Shown here one piece after another: positions 21,001 to 27,364 of a DNA stretch of 37,059 bases. The DNA is from Myxococcota bacterium (lineage in GTDB: Bacteria; Myxococcota_C; UBA6777). Each line of letters opens with the position of its first letter. The stretch's first letter is position 1. Position numbers and translations under genes: made by a program. Below the pieces are notes generated by a model. It did not search any database. It saw nothing but the letters and a program-made list of their open reading frames with translations, and was not told the origin of the DNA. The stretch lies in contig JAKLKB010000057.1 of assembly GCA_023150835.1 (NCBI GenBank), positions 1 to 37,059 on the forward strand, read 5' to 3'.

Positions 21001-21237
21001 GTTGATCGTGCTACCTGCTGGACTCGCGATCAAAGAAAAAGTCAGGTTCGGATCTCCAGCATCCACCGCGTCAAGATCAAACAGGTAAGAAGATCCCAAG
21101 ATCGCATAATCGGTAGGGGTGTTGGTAAAAGTCGGCGCGGCGTACACCGACGGAGCCTCCCACCCAAAGAACAGAACAACCCCCCAAAAAGCTGCAAACC
21201 AGACGGATCGGTATTGATATTGATGACGCAAATCCAT
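12019..21237 (-). CDS. Giant secreted mosaic surface protein: IgGFc-binding domain, 17 MopE repeats, Ig-like repeats, Cys-rich region, MYXO-CTERM-like anchor
   Basis: 3072 residues. Signal peptide (AAFWGVVLFFGW...SVYA). An Ig-like PIG-type domain (about 30-115). A region like the IgGFc-binding N-terminal domain (about 120-555; VYLVYSASN, LYVRADKPLSIVA). A second Ig-like domain. Then 17 MopE-type motifs (CDGKDNDCNGQID and variants, about 709-1732), most in ~60-residue units with NNLTAPLCSKQQGVCSGA linkers. Seven ~88-residue Ig-like repeats follow (P.GA.VDPQTG...WTP...G), to about 2375. A region with many DPC...C..G..C..G.C knots runs to about 3019. The C-terminus has GGGCGC, one membrane span and RFRLRLLKG, like MYXO-CTERM tails handled by a sorting enzyme. 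The ATG at 21237 is preferred for its AGGA site; 21285 is an alternative. Likely exported, disulphide- and metal-stabilised, and surface anchored or released; function unknown. Confidence 0.93.
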   Translation of the reverse strand: MDLRHQYQYRSVWFAAFWGVVLFFGWEAPSVYAAPTFTNTPTDYAILGSSYLFDLDAVDAGDPNLTFSLIASPAGSTINAATGVVTWPNPTGVATFTARVCNTANQCVNTTWSVTAKNGPVYLVYSASNLFLWGYQDNARYWIHRISDNSLIEAGTIPVAGRAKFVDLSVYGITSTTGHLYVRADKPLSIVAGDSKSTAGGEGTYFYSQNGTYVGKVFVGYTRKDILVYCHTSDTTGTIVPNIRVTDVSDSDDSTTLTSANVKFSNPSRDVNGVVSGRYWIWELTTFDDDEFRIEPTNPSSPNNPDCSVAAGVIVGRNDWSMTAPSMTPADLGRSYGTRFYTHASIETAIFASQANTKVTIRNITNPAGNNNTTFTLNAGGVPSFWTATLFPDVYNGFSQISNGTGFNGEYIEVVSDKPISVYPTAMRAVGSYITNVQLFKRPDNKYEGYCYVNKVAAQGADIGIYTKDAQTRVEVRTIGGQKNDTSINYYIGPWTGGQSPLLPWSGQTYKYAQAPANSINAELVQIIADRYPVLVVCGDISGSTQLYHLTGKESPLDLPPVIAAPPPPSLTAVAGAPYKPNQVVATDPEGGPLLYFLSAAPAGATISPNSGQILWTPSVGEIGQTVTFTVVVVDQEGNTATRTWQVRVVVCNNGDTRACYTGASGCSLLNGVYSCVGECRSGTQTCTGEQWPVTCGGQQLPNSEICDGKDNNCDGQIDNGLTAPLCTKQQGVCSGARQICMGAAGWRDCTTADYTAHHANYETTETKCDGLDNDCSGQIDNNLIAPLCTRQQGVCSGSRQICTGVTGWRDCTTADYTAHNANYEATETKCDGLDNDCNGQIDNNLIAPLCANQQGVCSGAKQTCGGAAGWRACTSADYAAYTPDYEATETKCDGKDNNCDGQIDNNLTAPLCSKQQGVCSGSRQICTGATGWRDCTDADYTAQSPDYEATETKCDGKDNNCDGQIDNNLTAPLCSKQSGVCNGARQSCTGASGWKDCDDAAYTAHNADYQATESKCDGKDNDCNGQIDTGCQCQDGQNQACYTGGSGCVKSGNTYTCKGECKSGTQVCTNGQWGACTGDAIEKAEVCDGKDNDCDGQIDNNLIAPNCANQQGVCSGAKQTCGGAAGWRACTSADYAANSPDYEAAETKCDGKDNDCDGRIDNNLTAPLCTKQQGVCSGARQICTGATGWRDCTDADYTAHNANYEATETKCDGRDNDCNGQVDNNLTAPLCSKQAGVCSGSRQTCDGANGWKDCDAASYRNQNADYEAVETKCDGKDNDCNGQIDNNLTAPLCSKQQGVCSGAKQTCAGASGWRDCTNAEYTAHNANYETIETKCDGQDNDCNGQVDNNLTAPLCSKQQGVCSGAKQTCGGASGWRDCTNAEYSAHNADYEAVETKCDGKDNDCNGQIDNNLAAPLCSKQQGACVGAKQSCTGAGGWKDCDAASYAAQNADYEATETKCDGKDNDCNGQIDEGLVAPNCTKQSGVCNGAKQRCDGAAGWKDCSTTDYQNHSTDYQSTETKCDGKDNDCNGQIDEGCQCQSGQTQDCYTGNQGCTQTGGSYTCRGTCAKGSQTCDNTGKWGACTGDITEQTEVCDGKDNDCDGQIDNNLNPPLCANQQGVCSGAKQTCDGVNGWKPCGAAEYTAQNADYEAVETKCDGKDNDCDGQVDENLTAPLCSKQQGVCVGSKQRCDGTNGWKDCDAASYSAQSADYEAVETKCDGKDNDCNGQIDEPTKCSTSTPPQIQGVPEKTASATKSYGYQPSVVDPDANETHRWQGTRLPAGATVDPQTGEVKWTPATGDAGKEFEFEIEVCDSANLCAKQAWKVRVGTGNQLPQIIGTPKASAEKDKTYTYKPTVRDPDASDTHTWKLDKAPSGATIDPKTGEITWVPSASDVGKEFEFEVTVCDSAGDCATQSWKVLVVDPNRPPQITTTPSTSASAGLPYSYKAQASDPDADVLTWKLNQKPAGAAIDPQTGEITWTPSAGDDGKEFSFEVEVCDAKGACVQQSWNTRVGAGNQPPSIEGIPNNQAAPRVPYAFEPKVKDADAGDKHSWKLNQGPSGATVDPQTGKLNWTPDPSDAGKTINFEIEVCDDKGSCAKLRWSVKVGGVPNTPPIIDGAPSNDAAQGRPYAYEPKVIDPDVGDTHTWKLNQGPSGATVDPQTGKLNWTPGPNDVGKDFTFEVEVCDSRGACAKRIWKVRVGDKGKPPQMGGTPQTWTNPNQAYQFKPFVVDPDPNEAYTWKGNTLPPGATVDPNTGEVNWTPGPNDAGKTFDFEIELCDSQGLCTKRRWQVRVLTAPRNNPPEITSTPPSDALTGQAFTYAPVVRDPDTGDTHTWKLKQAPPGATIDPQTGKITWTPTPSEEGKTTTFEVEVCDSGTPPLCNTQTFEATPRQACRVDIDCKNDQICIFGANPQGRCFVPICTPRTQPCLYQDDLCKEGACLPDPCKGKTCAAGEACRPADGICFKPCAGVQCNADQTCRDGVCGKDPCQTAGLTCKADEICDTTTSAPKCSPNPCNSMSCRFGRICSVQGRCTEDPCLKVQCPDPNNQRCVLGQCVDIPRCKVDIDCPNTNVCLQGICQPAQCYTSNCPQTQRCVKAICEPQLCPAPNGTPCSTEQFCRPSDNKCVKSCGSVSCAQGQRCVDGACVADPCASVSCAVGEVCVAGKCEKSNCTNASVCRHGRVCDPSSNACVDDPCFGITCPVSGEICVAGQCVAKGCQFDKECGGTEICVERTCIPRTCAATADCAQGELCINGKCLKDPCVGKNCTQDQICRAGDCVATCAGIFCPEKQICLDGRCKADPCAGVTCKSNEICRSGACVPNECVPNSDQCKTGRVCEVSRCVDDPCKDLKCPVPSTCEKGQCVGGRPCKVDAECPGDSICVSAACVAPGCYTKQDCATAQLCAQGACKDNPCNSKTCATGEFCDPQSGGCKKSCSSCASGQRCVDGLCQKDPCFGVTCPSGETCQEGQCTQDACASVASPCRYGRLCEKSRCIDDPCNKVNCGGGTCRAGLCYGADKEVGQEQITENVPDVGVGIVGGGCGCDASNPADTSIFWLCLLLLAWLVRFRLRLLKG
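14110..16020 (-). repeat. Seven in-frame Ig-like (PIG-type) repeats, ~267 bp each
   Basis: Coding repeats inside the giant gene. Each encodes PP.I.G.P, Y.Y.P.V.DPD, a short hairpin WKL.Q.PSGATVDPQTG, ..WTP...D.GK.F.FE.EVCDS.G.C...W.VRVG. The DNA copies are similar but diverged. They are part of one protein, not a mobile element. Confidence 0.85.
16030..19125 (-). repeat. MopE repeat array (17 motifs) within the giant gene
   Basis: A coding array with a ~180-bp period. Recurrent plus-strand segments such as GATCTGGCCGTTGCAATCG and TTGTCTTTGCCGTCGCACTT mark each CDGKDNDCNGQID motif. Near motifs 6 and 14 the unit changes to GCQCQ.GQ..CYTG, splitting the array into three blocks that look like segmental duplications. 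Confidence 0.9.
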
Positions 21238-21542
21238 GATGTCCATCCTATCGAGAAGTGAAGCCAAAGCGAGCGCGACACGCAAGAAGCATCCACCACC
21301 CGCAAGCCGTTAGCGGTCAGAAGTTCATGCTTTGTCGAAGATGTCTTTTATTTCTTCACGATAACTCACGCGCCAGACAAAACTCGCGTTCGCGAACGCT
21401 CAAGCGGAGGCGTTGTCGGTTTGAAAAACGCCTAATCTTTCCGCCAATACGGGGTCAAGGGGCGACAGTCCCTTGTGGGGCGTGGGGCAAAGCCCCACAA
21501 AACGGAGAAAATATACAAGGCCAATAAAAAACGCCGCCCCTC
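21238..21542. other. Intergenic region upstream of the giant gene
   Basis: 305 bases between the kinase stop and the giant gene start. It contains copy B of the hairpin element (21387-21503) on the plus strand, opposite to both flanking genes. The giant gene's promoter must lie here or in the element; no clear boxes are seen. Confidence 0.6.
21387..21503 (+). repeat. Dispersed ~118-bp hairpin element, copy B
   Basis: CGTTCGCGAACGCTCAAGCGG, then TTTGAAAAACGC, CCGCCAATACGGGGTCAAGG and the terminal hairpin GTGGGGC-AAA-GCCCCAC. It matches copies A and C in order and spacing. Confidence 0.8.
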
Positions 21543-24248
21543 TCACCAGCCCAACAACCACCAGATCCCAAACGCCATCCCGACCAACCCGATCACCAAC
21601 CCCCAAAGCAACCAACGCCGCCCAACACTCGGCTTTCTTGCGAAGCTGCCTTCGCCATCCAATCGTCCCTCTTTATACGAATCAAAAACGCCCGATGCAC
21701 CGAGATCATAGCTCTTTTGAGAGGAGATCTCCTCACTCCATCGCGATCTCTCCTGCCCCGCCGCCTCCGAAAAGAACGCAGGCTCTTCGTACGCGCTCAG
21801 ACTACCGCTCGGTTGGTATTCAATGGTTGCACGCATCGGATCCGCTTGTGGTAAAGACCCCCCCGACGTTTCATGTTTTTTTGATTCGGCTTGTTGCGCA
21901 AAGGCTCTTGGTCCGGCTTGTTGCGCGGGAAAACCAGAGGAGATGTCCTCTAAGACAGCTTTTCTCTCAGGTTCTGTTTTGTTTACGATACCTGCCGAGG
22001 CATCCGAGGTTCCGAATCCATCGTTGTGCTGCGTTGCAAATATCCCATACAAGGGCGAGATCCGCTCATCGGACTCTGTTGTAAAAAAAGCATCCTTGTT
22101 GGCAAGATCCAGCAGCAACTCGCCCTCCGCCACTTTTTGCGCAGAAAGAGATCCGCTTGTAGACGGTCGGGCAACCAAAACAGACACGGATCCCGCTGTT
22201 GTCGCTTTTTGTGCAGAAGGATGTTCCTTCGTAGGATGCTCCTTCGATGAGGCCATTCCAACGGCCTTTTTCTCAATCAAGACAGCCCGCTGCGCCTCTC
22301 CTTTTGAAGCAGAAGGATGCGTGTGCATACCCGTTGCGGTGATCAGATCTTGTTCATCAAGCGCGATCAGCTCATCATCCGAAGGAGCCAACGGATACAC
22401 GAGAGACGTTGAACTCTGTTGCTCTCGGTGATCCTGTTTTGTTGTGGAGGGTTGACCAACGGAGATCGGCTTATTGAGAGAGGACGGATGTCCGGTAGAG
22501 ATCTGCCCATTGTCATCGACTTGAACAAACGGAAGGTTGGTCAAGGTGGCGGCATTCAGTTGCGCGTCTGCGGGGGCAACGGACAGACGTTCTCCGCGCT
22601 CGACAAGTGCGGGGGGTTTGGGGCCGATCTCCATCGTCATCTTGAAGAATTCGCTTTGCTCGATGGTATCGCGAGGCGAACCCTGCATCAAAGCGATGTT
22701 GGTTTTGGTTGACGAAGAAGACGAGATATCTCCCCATCCTTCGCGCTTTTGCGTACCTATTCCGCGATCGATCATCACACGACCTTGTGCGTCAAACCAT
22801 GACGGATCATTGTGCGCGATATTTTTTTCGGTGCGTAAAGGCTCGGAGGCTGCGCTTTGTGCGATATTTTTTTCAGTGTGTAGAAGCTCGGAGGCTGCAC
22901 TTTGTGCGATGTTTTTTTCGGTGTGTAATGGCTCGGAGGCTGCACTTTGTGCGATGTTTTTTTCGGTGTGTAATGGCTCGGAGGCTACGCTTTGTGCGAT
23001 GTTTTCGGAAGAATAGCTCGGCTCGTGCGGAGGTAGCGAAGGGGCAGTTTGAGCGGGAAACTTGGGAGGGGGCAACATCGGAGGGCGAGGCAGAGAACTC
23101 GCGCTAGGAGACAGAGAAAGTACGGGCTCCGACGAAGAAAGCACTGGGTTGGAAGTCGTGGTGGTGTGGCCCTCGTCTGTGCTGCCTTCGTCTGGACTGG
23201 CTTCGTTGTTCTGCGAAGACCCCACAACAGGAGGTTGATAAGAGCTTGAGTCGAGGTATGTTTGGCGCGGATCTGCGGAGAACCCGAAGGGATTGAAGGC
23301 AGCAGGAGGGCTGTGGCGAAAAAGGGTCAACCAATCGGCGAGATCCTCTTGTTCCTGAGGATAATTGCGTTCGCGCAAGATCTGCTCGATTTGGCGATAA
23401 ACGGCTCTCGCATCAGGAGGCCGATCTTCAGGGTGTTTCGAGAGTAGACTCGCGAGCAACTCTTCCAAAGCGGGTGGGCAGTCGTCCACAAATTCACGCA
23501 AAGAAGGTACGGGCATCTGGGTGACTTGGATCATGGTGGTGAACGTGTCGGAACTTGCGAAGGGATTGATGCCTGCGCAGATCTCGTACAAGATCACTCC
23601 GAGCGAATACAGGTCGGAGCGTTCGTCGAGCTCTTTGCTTTGGATCTGTTCAGGCGACATGTACGCGGGTGTTCCCCGGATGATGCCCGTTTGCGTCTTC
23701 AAGGTATTGGCTGTGGATTTAGCGATACCAAAGTCGATGATCTTGACAAGGCCATTGCGCCCGATCAGCAAGTTGGTGGGTTTCAGATCCCGATGGATCA
23801 AGCGGAAAGGTTGTCCGTAGGCGTCCGTTGCGGTGTGTGCATGATACAGGCCCCGACAAACTTGACGAAAGATCGTTAGCGCCACCTGCCAAGGCAAAGA
23901 GCGCCGCCCAACGCTTGCGATCACGTGGGCCATGAAGTCCTCCAGATCATGCCCCTCGACGTATTCCATCGCGATGTACAGGTAAGGGGGAACCTCGTCC
24001 ACATCAAAGATCGACACCAAGTTGGGATGTTGAAGCTGCGAAACGATCCGTGCCTCGTGCAAAAGCAAACTGCGCTGCTTTTCTCGTGCTGCATCAAACT
24101 CAAGGATCTTCAAGACAACGATCTTGGAAAACCCACCAATGCCCCCCTGCCGCGCTTCCCAAACTTGCGCCTGTCCACCTTTCCCAAGACACGAGACCAA
24201 CTCGTACCGATGGTTTCCCAATACTGTGCCGGGCTTCAACGCTGTCAC
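21543..24248 (-). CDS. Ser/Thr protein kinase with long disordered tail and C-terminal membrane anchor
   Basis: 901 residues from the GTG at 24248. Canonical kinase domain in the first ~290 residues: glycine loop GKGGQA (22-27), Lys47, Glu65, HRDLKPTN (152-159), DFG (172-174), GTPAYMSPE (192-200) and DLYSLGVILYE. All catalytic residues are present, so it should be active on Ser/Thr targets at the inner membrane face. A ~570-residue low-complexity tail rich in Ser/Pro/Glu follows, with five tandem 15-residue units of the type SEPLHTEKNIAQSAA. One membrane span (WLLWGLVIGLVGMAFGIW) lies at the very C-terminus. An ATG at 24287 is an alternative start; GTG is preferred because GGAG sits seven bases upstream and MTALKPGTVLG is a normal N-terminus for this family. 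Divergent from the PpiC lipoprotein gene. Confidence 0.92.
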   Translation of the reverse strand: MTALKPGTVLGNHRYELVSCLGKGGQAQVWEARQGGIGGFSKIVVLKILEFDAAREKQRSLLLHEARIVSQLQHPNLVSIFDVDEVPPYLYIAMEYVEGHDLEDFMAHVIASVGRRSLPWQVALTIFRQVCRGLYHAHTATDAYGQPFRLIHRDLKPTNLLIGRNGLVKIIDFGIAKSTANTLKTQTGIIRGTPAYMSPEQIQSKELDERSDLYSLGVILYEICAGINPFASSDTFTTMIQVTQMPVPSLREFVDDCPPALEELLASLLSKHPEDRPPDARAVYRQIEQILRERNYPQEQEDLADWLTLFRHSPPAAFNPFGFSADPRQTYLDSSSYQPPVVGSSQNNEASPDEGSTDEGHTTTTSNPVLSSSEPVLSLSPSASSLPRPPMLPPPKFPAQTAPSLPPHEPSYSSENIAQSVASEPLHTEKNIAQSAASEPLHTEKNIAQSAASELLHTEKNIAQSAASEPLRTEKNIAHNDPSWFDAQGRVMIDRGIGTQKREGWGDISSSSSTKTNIALMQGSPRDTIEQSEFFKMTMEIGPKPPALVERGERLSVAPADAQLNAATLTNLPFVQVDDNGQISTGHPSSLNKPISVGQPSTTKQDHREQQSSTSLVYPLAPSDDELIALDEQDLITATGMHTHPSASKGEAQRAVLIEKKAVGMASSKEHPTKEHPSAQKATTAGSVSVLVARPSTSGSLSAQKVAEGELLLDLANKDAFFTTESDERISPLYGIFATQHNDGFGTSDASAGIVNKTEPERKAVLEDISSGFPAQQAGPRAFAQQAESKKHETSGGSLPQADPMRATIEYQPSGSLSAYEEPAFFSEAAGQERSRWSEEISSQKSYDLGASGVFDSYKEGRLDGEGSFARKPSVGRRWLLWGLVIGLVGMAFGIWWLLGW
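22816..23010 (-). repeat. 45-bp tandem repeat within the kinase tail
   Basis: Units begin at 22816, 22861, 22906, 22951 and (partial) 22996, each encoding 15 residues (TEKNIAQSAASEPLH type). The array is in frame, so copy number can vary without a frameshift. Confidence 0.9.
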
Positions 24249-24553
24249 ACAACAACTCCGCGAGGCAAGAGCGACCACAAACACCATCCACTCATCCGAG
24301 TCTTACACGCCACAGGCGCGATTGCCAAGCCCCGAAATAAAAACAACCTCCACACCACCCATCCGATTCCAGCCCTCACTTAGTCGCTCTCCAACCACAA
24401 CCTCTCAAAAAAGAATTCCTCCCCCCCATAAGGACTGGCAGAAAAGAATTCCTCCCCATCCGCACGCGGCGCTTGCACAAAAGATCGCCTGTGTGCAAAC
24501 TACCGACCGATGCGATCCATTGCAAACAAAGCCATAGGAGCAAAAAGACAACG
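24249..24553. other. Divergent intergenic region, kinase / PpiC lipoprotein
   Basis: About 305 bases. AAAAGAATTCCTCCCC occurs twice, ending near 24424 and at 24442-24457, about 34 bases apart. Such a direct repeat between divergent genes could be an operator, but nothing shows this. An in-frame extension of the PpiC gene to 24473 is open but lacks a signal peptide start. Confidence 0.5.
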
Positions 24554-26110
24554 ATGGCCTGCCTCAACAAGCCAGCCTACACCACATCGTTCACTCTACT
24601 TTTTCTCGCAACCGTCTTCCTTGGATGCAAAGATCCCTACAGCACCCACGGAACCCCCACCCCACCCCAAGAATCCACGACCGCCACAAAAAGCGCACAG
24701 ACGCCCGAACAGCCGTCACCCACGACTCAACCCTCCAACCCCCTCAAGTCCACACCACCCTCGACGATGCCCTCTCTTGGCCTTCCTTCGGCACAAATGG
24801 AACTTCCCTCGCCCCGCCTCGGTCAAAACGAAGAGGACAAGTGGCCCAAAAAAGCCCTGTTTACCCGCAAAGAAGGCGAAACGCCCTCTCCCACGCCAAC
24901 CGCAGGACTCGGACTCCAAGCGCCCACCAAAGGCTTTGGCCTCGGCCTGACCATGCCTTCGCTCGGCGACAACAGCGGACTCACACCGCCCTCCCAAGAC
25001 GGCCTCTCGCTCCAACTTAACACCAACGAAAACACCGATACCACCGAGCCTTCCGCACCGACATCACAGCCGACATCACAGCCAACCTCCGCCTCTTCGC
25101 GCCCGACCTCCGCTCCACACTCCCCCAAAGACACCGACACCCAAGACACCGACACCAAAGAAGCCAAAGCGAACAAAAAAGCCGCACCTTCGGCCCCTGC
25201 ACCCTTTTCGCTTCCAACATCGGGCGTCATCGCGATGATCAACAGCGAAGAGATCGACGCGATCACTTTTCGCGTGGCCTTTGAACAAGCCAAACAACTC
25301 GTCCTATCGCAACAAGCGATCGAACTCAACGACGCGATGCTCGACGAGATCCGCAAAAAAACGCTGGAGGGGCTTGTCAGCCAGATCCTGATCTCTCAAA
25401 AAGCCGCCCAAATCGGTGTTCCATACGGGCCGCAAGAACAAAGAGAAGCGATACGTCTCTTTCTTGCAGCCCAACCCGCCGGCACCACGGTTGCGCAATT
25501 CTTACGCACCCACAGTCTCACCGAGGCCCAATTTTCCCGCTATCTCCGACTCCAGATGATCACCAATCTGTATATGCAACACATCGCCCGCGACTATCCG
25601 CTCTCACCGCAGGATGTCAAACGCCGCTACGACGAAACGCTCGGCAAAGGCCAAGTCCGCGTTCGGCACATCCTGATCAACCTCAGCGAAACCCCAACAC
25701 CCGAAGAGATCCAAAAGGCCGAAACACGCGCCCAAAAGATCCTCACCGAAGTGCAAGCCCCCAAAGCAGACTTCGCCGATCTCGCCAAGAAGCGATCCGA
25801 TGATCTGAGCGGAGAACAGGGCGGCGATCTCGGATTCCTTGGAAGCGGCGATGCTGTAAAAGAACTCGATCACGTGATCTTTTCCATGGACCTCCAAGAG
25901 ATACGCGGCCCCATCCGCTCTTCTCTTGGCTTTCATATCCTCCAAGTGACACACAAAAAGGCACCGCCCCCCTTCGCTCAAGTCCAAGAACAACTCGTCC
26001 GCGAACTGCGCATGGGCAAGCTCCAAAGCCACCTCGAAAACGAACTCAAAAAACTCAAACGCGAAGCCGATATCGAATACAAAGTCTCTTGGGCTCCAAA
26101 AGATCCATAA
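24554..26110 (+). CDS. PpiC/SurA-like peptidyl-prolyl isomerase lipoprotein
   Basis: 518 residues. A lipoprotein signal ends at VFLGC (Cys25). A ~190-residue Thr/Pro/Ser-rich linker (SQPTSQPTSASSRPTSAP and later DTDTQDTDTKEAK) probably spans the periplasm. A SurA-like helical chaperone part follows (GVIAMINSEEIDAITF, LEGLVSQILISQKA). A parvulin PpiC domain lies at about 366-465, with VRVRHILI at its start, FADLAKKRSDD, GGDLGFLG and RSSLGFHILQV. It should assist folding of exported or outer membrane proteins from a membrane-attached position. The ATG at 24554 is chosen because the signal peptide starts there; an AGGAG lies 13 bases upstream, rather far. Its stop is followed after one base by a MITE-like element. 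Confidence 0.92.
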   Translation: MACLNKPAYTTSFTLLFLATVFLGCKDPYSTHGTPTPPQESTTATKSAQTPEQPSPTTQPSNPLKSTPPSTMPSLGLPSAQMELPSPRLGQNEEDKWPKKALFTRKEGETPSPTPTAGLGLQAPTKGFGLGLTMPSLGDNSGLTPPSQDGLSLQLNTNENTDTTEPSAPTSQPTSQPTSASSRPTSAPHSPKDTDTQDTDTKEAKANKKAAPSAPAPFSLPTSGVIAMINSEEIDAITFRVAFEQAKQLVLSQQAIELNDAMLDEIRKKTLEGLVSQILISQKAAQIGVPYGPQEQREAIRLFLAAQPAGTTVAQFLRTHSLTEAQFSRYLRLQMITNLYMQHIARDYPLSPQDVKRRYDETLGKGQVRVRHILINLSETPTPEEIQKAETRAQKILTEVQAPKADFADLAKKRSDDLSGEQGGDLGFLGSGDAVKELDHVIFSMDLQEIRGPIRSSLGFHILQVTHKKAPPPFAQVQEQLVRELRMGKLQSHLENELKKLKREADIEYKVSWAPKDP

Positions 26111-26111
26111 G

Positions 26112-26224
26112 ACGAGATCCGCCCGTTGTCTGATCATAAAGAGGTCGGGGCAGACAAGTGTGGCTGCCCAAGCACAGGGCGTCTACGTACTCTCCTTCGA
26201 TCACACATCACGCGGATATCGTAT
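26112..26224 (+). repeat. MITE-like element, copy 1 (113 bp)
   Basis: It begins ACGAGATCCGC and ends GCGGATATCGTAT, so the ends are inverted repeats. The inside has GGGGCAGAC...TGGCTGCCC, a hairpin. The right half (GGGCGTCTACGTACTCTCC onward) is almost identical to copy 2. It starts directly after the PpiC gene stop. No transposase is present. Confidence 0.8.
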
Positions 26225-26234
26225 CCCCCAAAAT

Positions 26235-26342
26235 CCCCCAGCTTCCGCATTTTACACACTTCCCCCAGCTTCCGCATTTTACACACTTCCCCCAGCTTCC
26301 GCATTTTACACACTTCCCCCAGCTTCTGCATTTTACACACAA
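26235..26342. repeat. 27-bp tandem repeat, four copies
   Basis: The unit begins CCCCCAGCTTCCGCATTTT and starts at 26235, 26262, 26289 and 26316. The first three are identical; the fourth carries CTG for CCG. It sits between the MITE-like element and the end of the hemolysin III gene. No protein is supported. Confidence 0.95.
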
Positions 26343-26374
26343 AGCCCCTCGCCTCCCCTCGCCCATCCCTCCGC

Positions 26375-27076
26375 TCAAGCCCCACGCACCGAGAACATCA
26401 ACAATACCAACACCGCAAAAAAGTGACACGCGCTACCCGCCATCACAAACAGATGCCAGATCGCATGGTGATAAGGCAGGCGGTGGTTGAGATAAAAGAT
26501 CACCCCCAAACTATACGCCAGCCCACCCGCGACCAACAGCGCAAAGCCCGACGAAGGCAAGTTGGTGTACAACGGCACGATCACCACCATCGCCGCCCAA
26601 CCCATCAACAGATACAACATCGTCTCAACGAAGTGATAACGCCGCTTGATCAAGACTTTCAGAGCGATCCCGATCACGGCAAAACTCCACGCAAAACTCA
26701 GCAATGCCCATCCCCACCACCCCTTCAAGCCCAAAACAGCGATCGGCGTGTATGATCCCGCGATCAACAAATAGATGCAAACGTGATCCCAAACCTGCAA
26801 CAAACGCTTGCGTTCTTCACGCGTTGCGCTGTGATAAAACATCGATGCGGCGTAAGTCATCACCATCGTCACACCAAAGATCCCACAACACACAAACGCC
26901 GTCCAATGCCGCTGATACAACGAATACAAGGACAACACCAACAACCCCACCACGCTAAAAGCAAGCCCCAAACCATGCGTCCATGCGTTTGCGCGCTCTT
27001 CTTTCGGGGATTGTCGAGAAACAGGGCAGATTTCATGCGTCGTGATCTCGTCGTAAGATCGGGTTGTATCGTACAT
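26375..27076 (-). CDS. Hemolysin III / PAQR family membrane protein
   Basis: 233 residues, seven predicted membrane spans, typical of the HlyIII (YqfA/PAQR) family. Diagnostic motifs are present: ASMFYHS with the first metal-site Ser/His pair, WDHVCIYLLIAGSYTP with the conserved Asp-His, and HAIWHLFVMAGSACHFFAV with the HxxxH pair near the C-terminus. The family is thought to be a zinc-site membrane hydrolase fold; the bacterial substrate is not established, and the hemolysin name is historical. The ATG at 27076 is chosen because AAGGAG lies six bases upstream; the longer GTG start at 27094 would overlap that site. Confidence 0.93.
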   Translation of the reverse strand: MYDTTRSYDEITTHEICPVSRQSPKEERANAWTHGLGLAFSVVGLLVLSLYSLYQRHWTAFVCCGIFGVTMVMTYAASMFYHSATREERKRLLQVWDHVCIYLLIAGSYTPIAVLGLKGWWGWALLSFAWSFAVIGIALKVLIKRRYHFVETMLYLLMGWAAMVVIVPLYTNLPSSGFALLVAGGLAYSLGVIFYLNHRLPYHHAIWHLFVMAGSACHFFAVLVLLMFSVRGA

Positions 27077-27234
27077 CCAACACTCCTTCAGCACACGTCA
27101 ATTCTTTTTGGTGGCGCAAACCACACCACCCGCTGAAGAAGAACATACAGCATCCCCTTTTCCCCATGTACCCCGACTCCCCTGAAATGACAAAAAGGTG
27201 ACAGAACGTCCCAGCCATCCGCCTCGATCCCCTT

Positions 27235-27351
27235 ATACGAGATCCGCCCGTTGAGTTATCGTAAAAATGTAGGGGCAGCCCCCCCTGTGGATGCCCAACA
27301 ATCGGGCGTCTACGTACTCTCCTTCGATCACAGATCACGCGGATATCGTAT
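27235..27351 (+). repeat. MITE-like element, copy 2 (117 bp)
   Basis: The clearest copy: left end ATACGAGATCCGC, right end GCGGATATCGTAT (12 of 13 bases inverted). The interior has TTATCGTAAAAATGTAGGGGC and GGATGCCC. It lies 13 bases beyond the stop of the minus-strand gene at 27365. No clear target-site duplication is visible. Confidence 0.85.
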
Positions 27352-27364
27352 TCTATCCTGCGCG

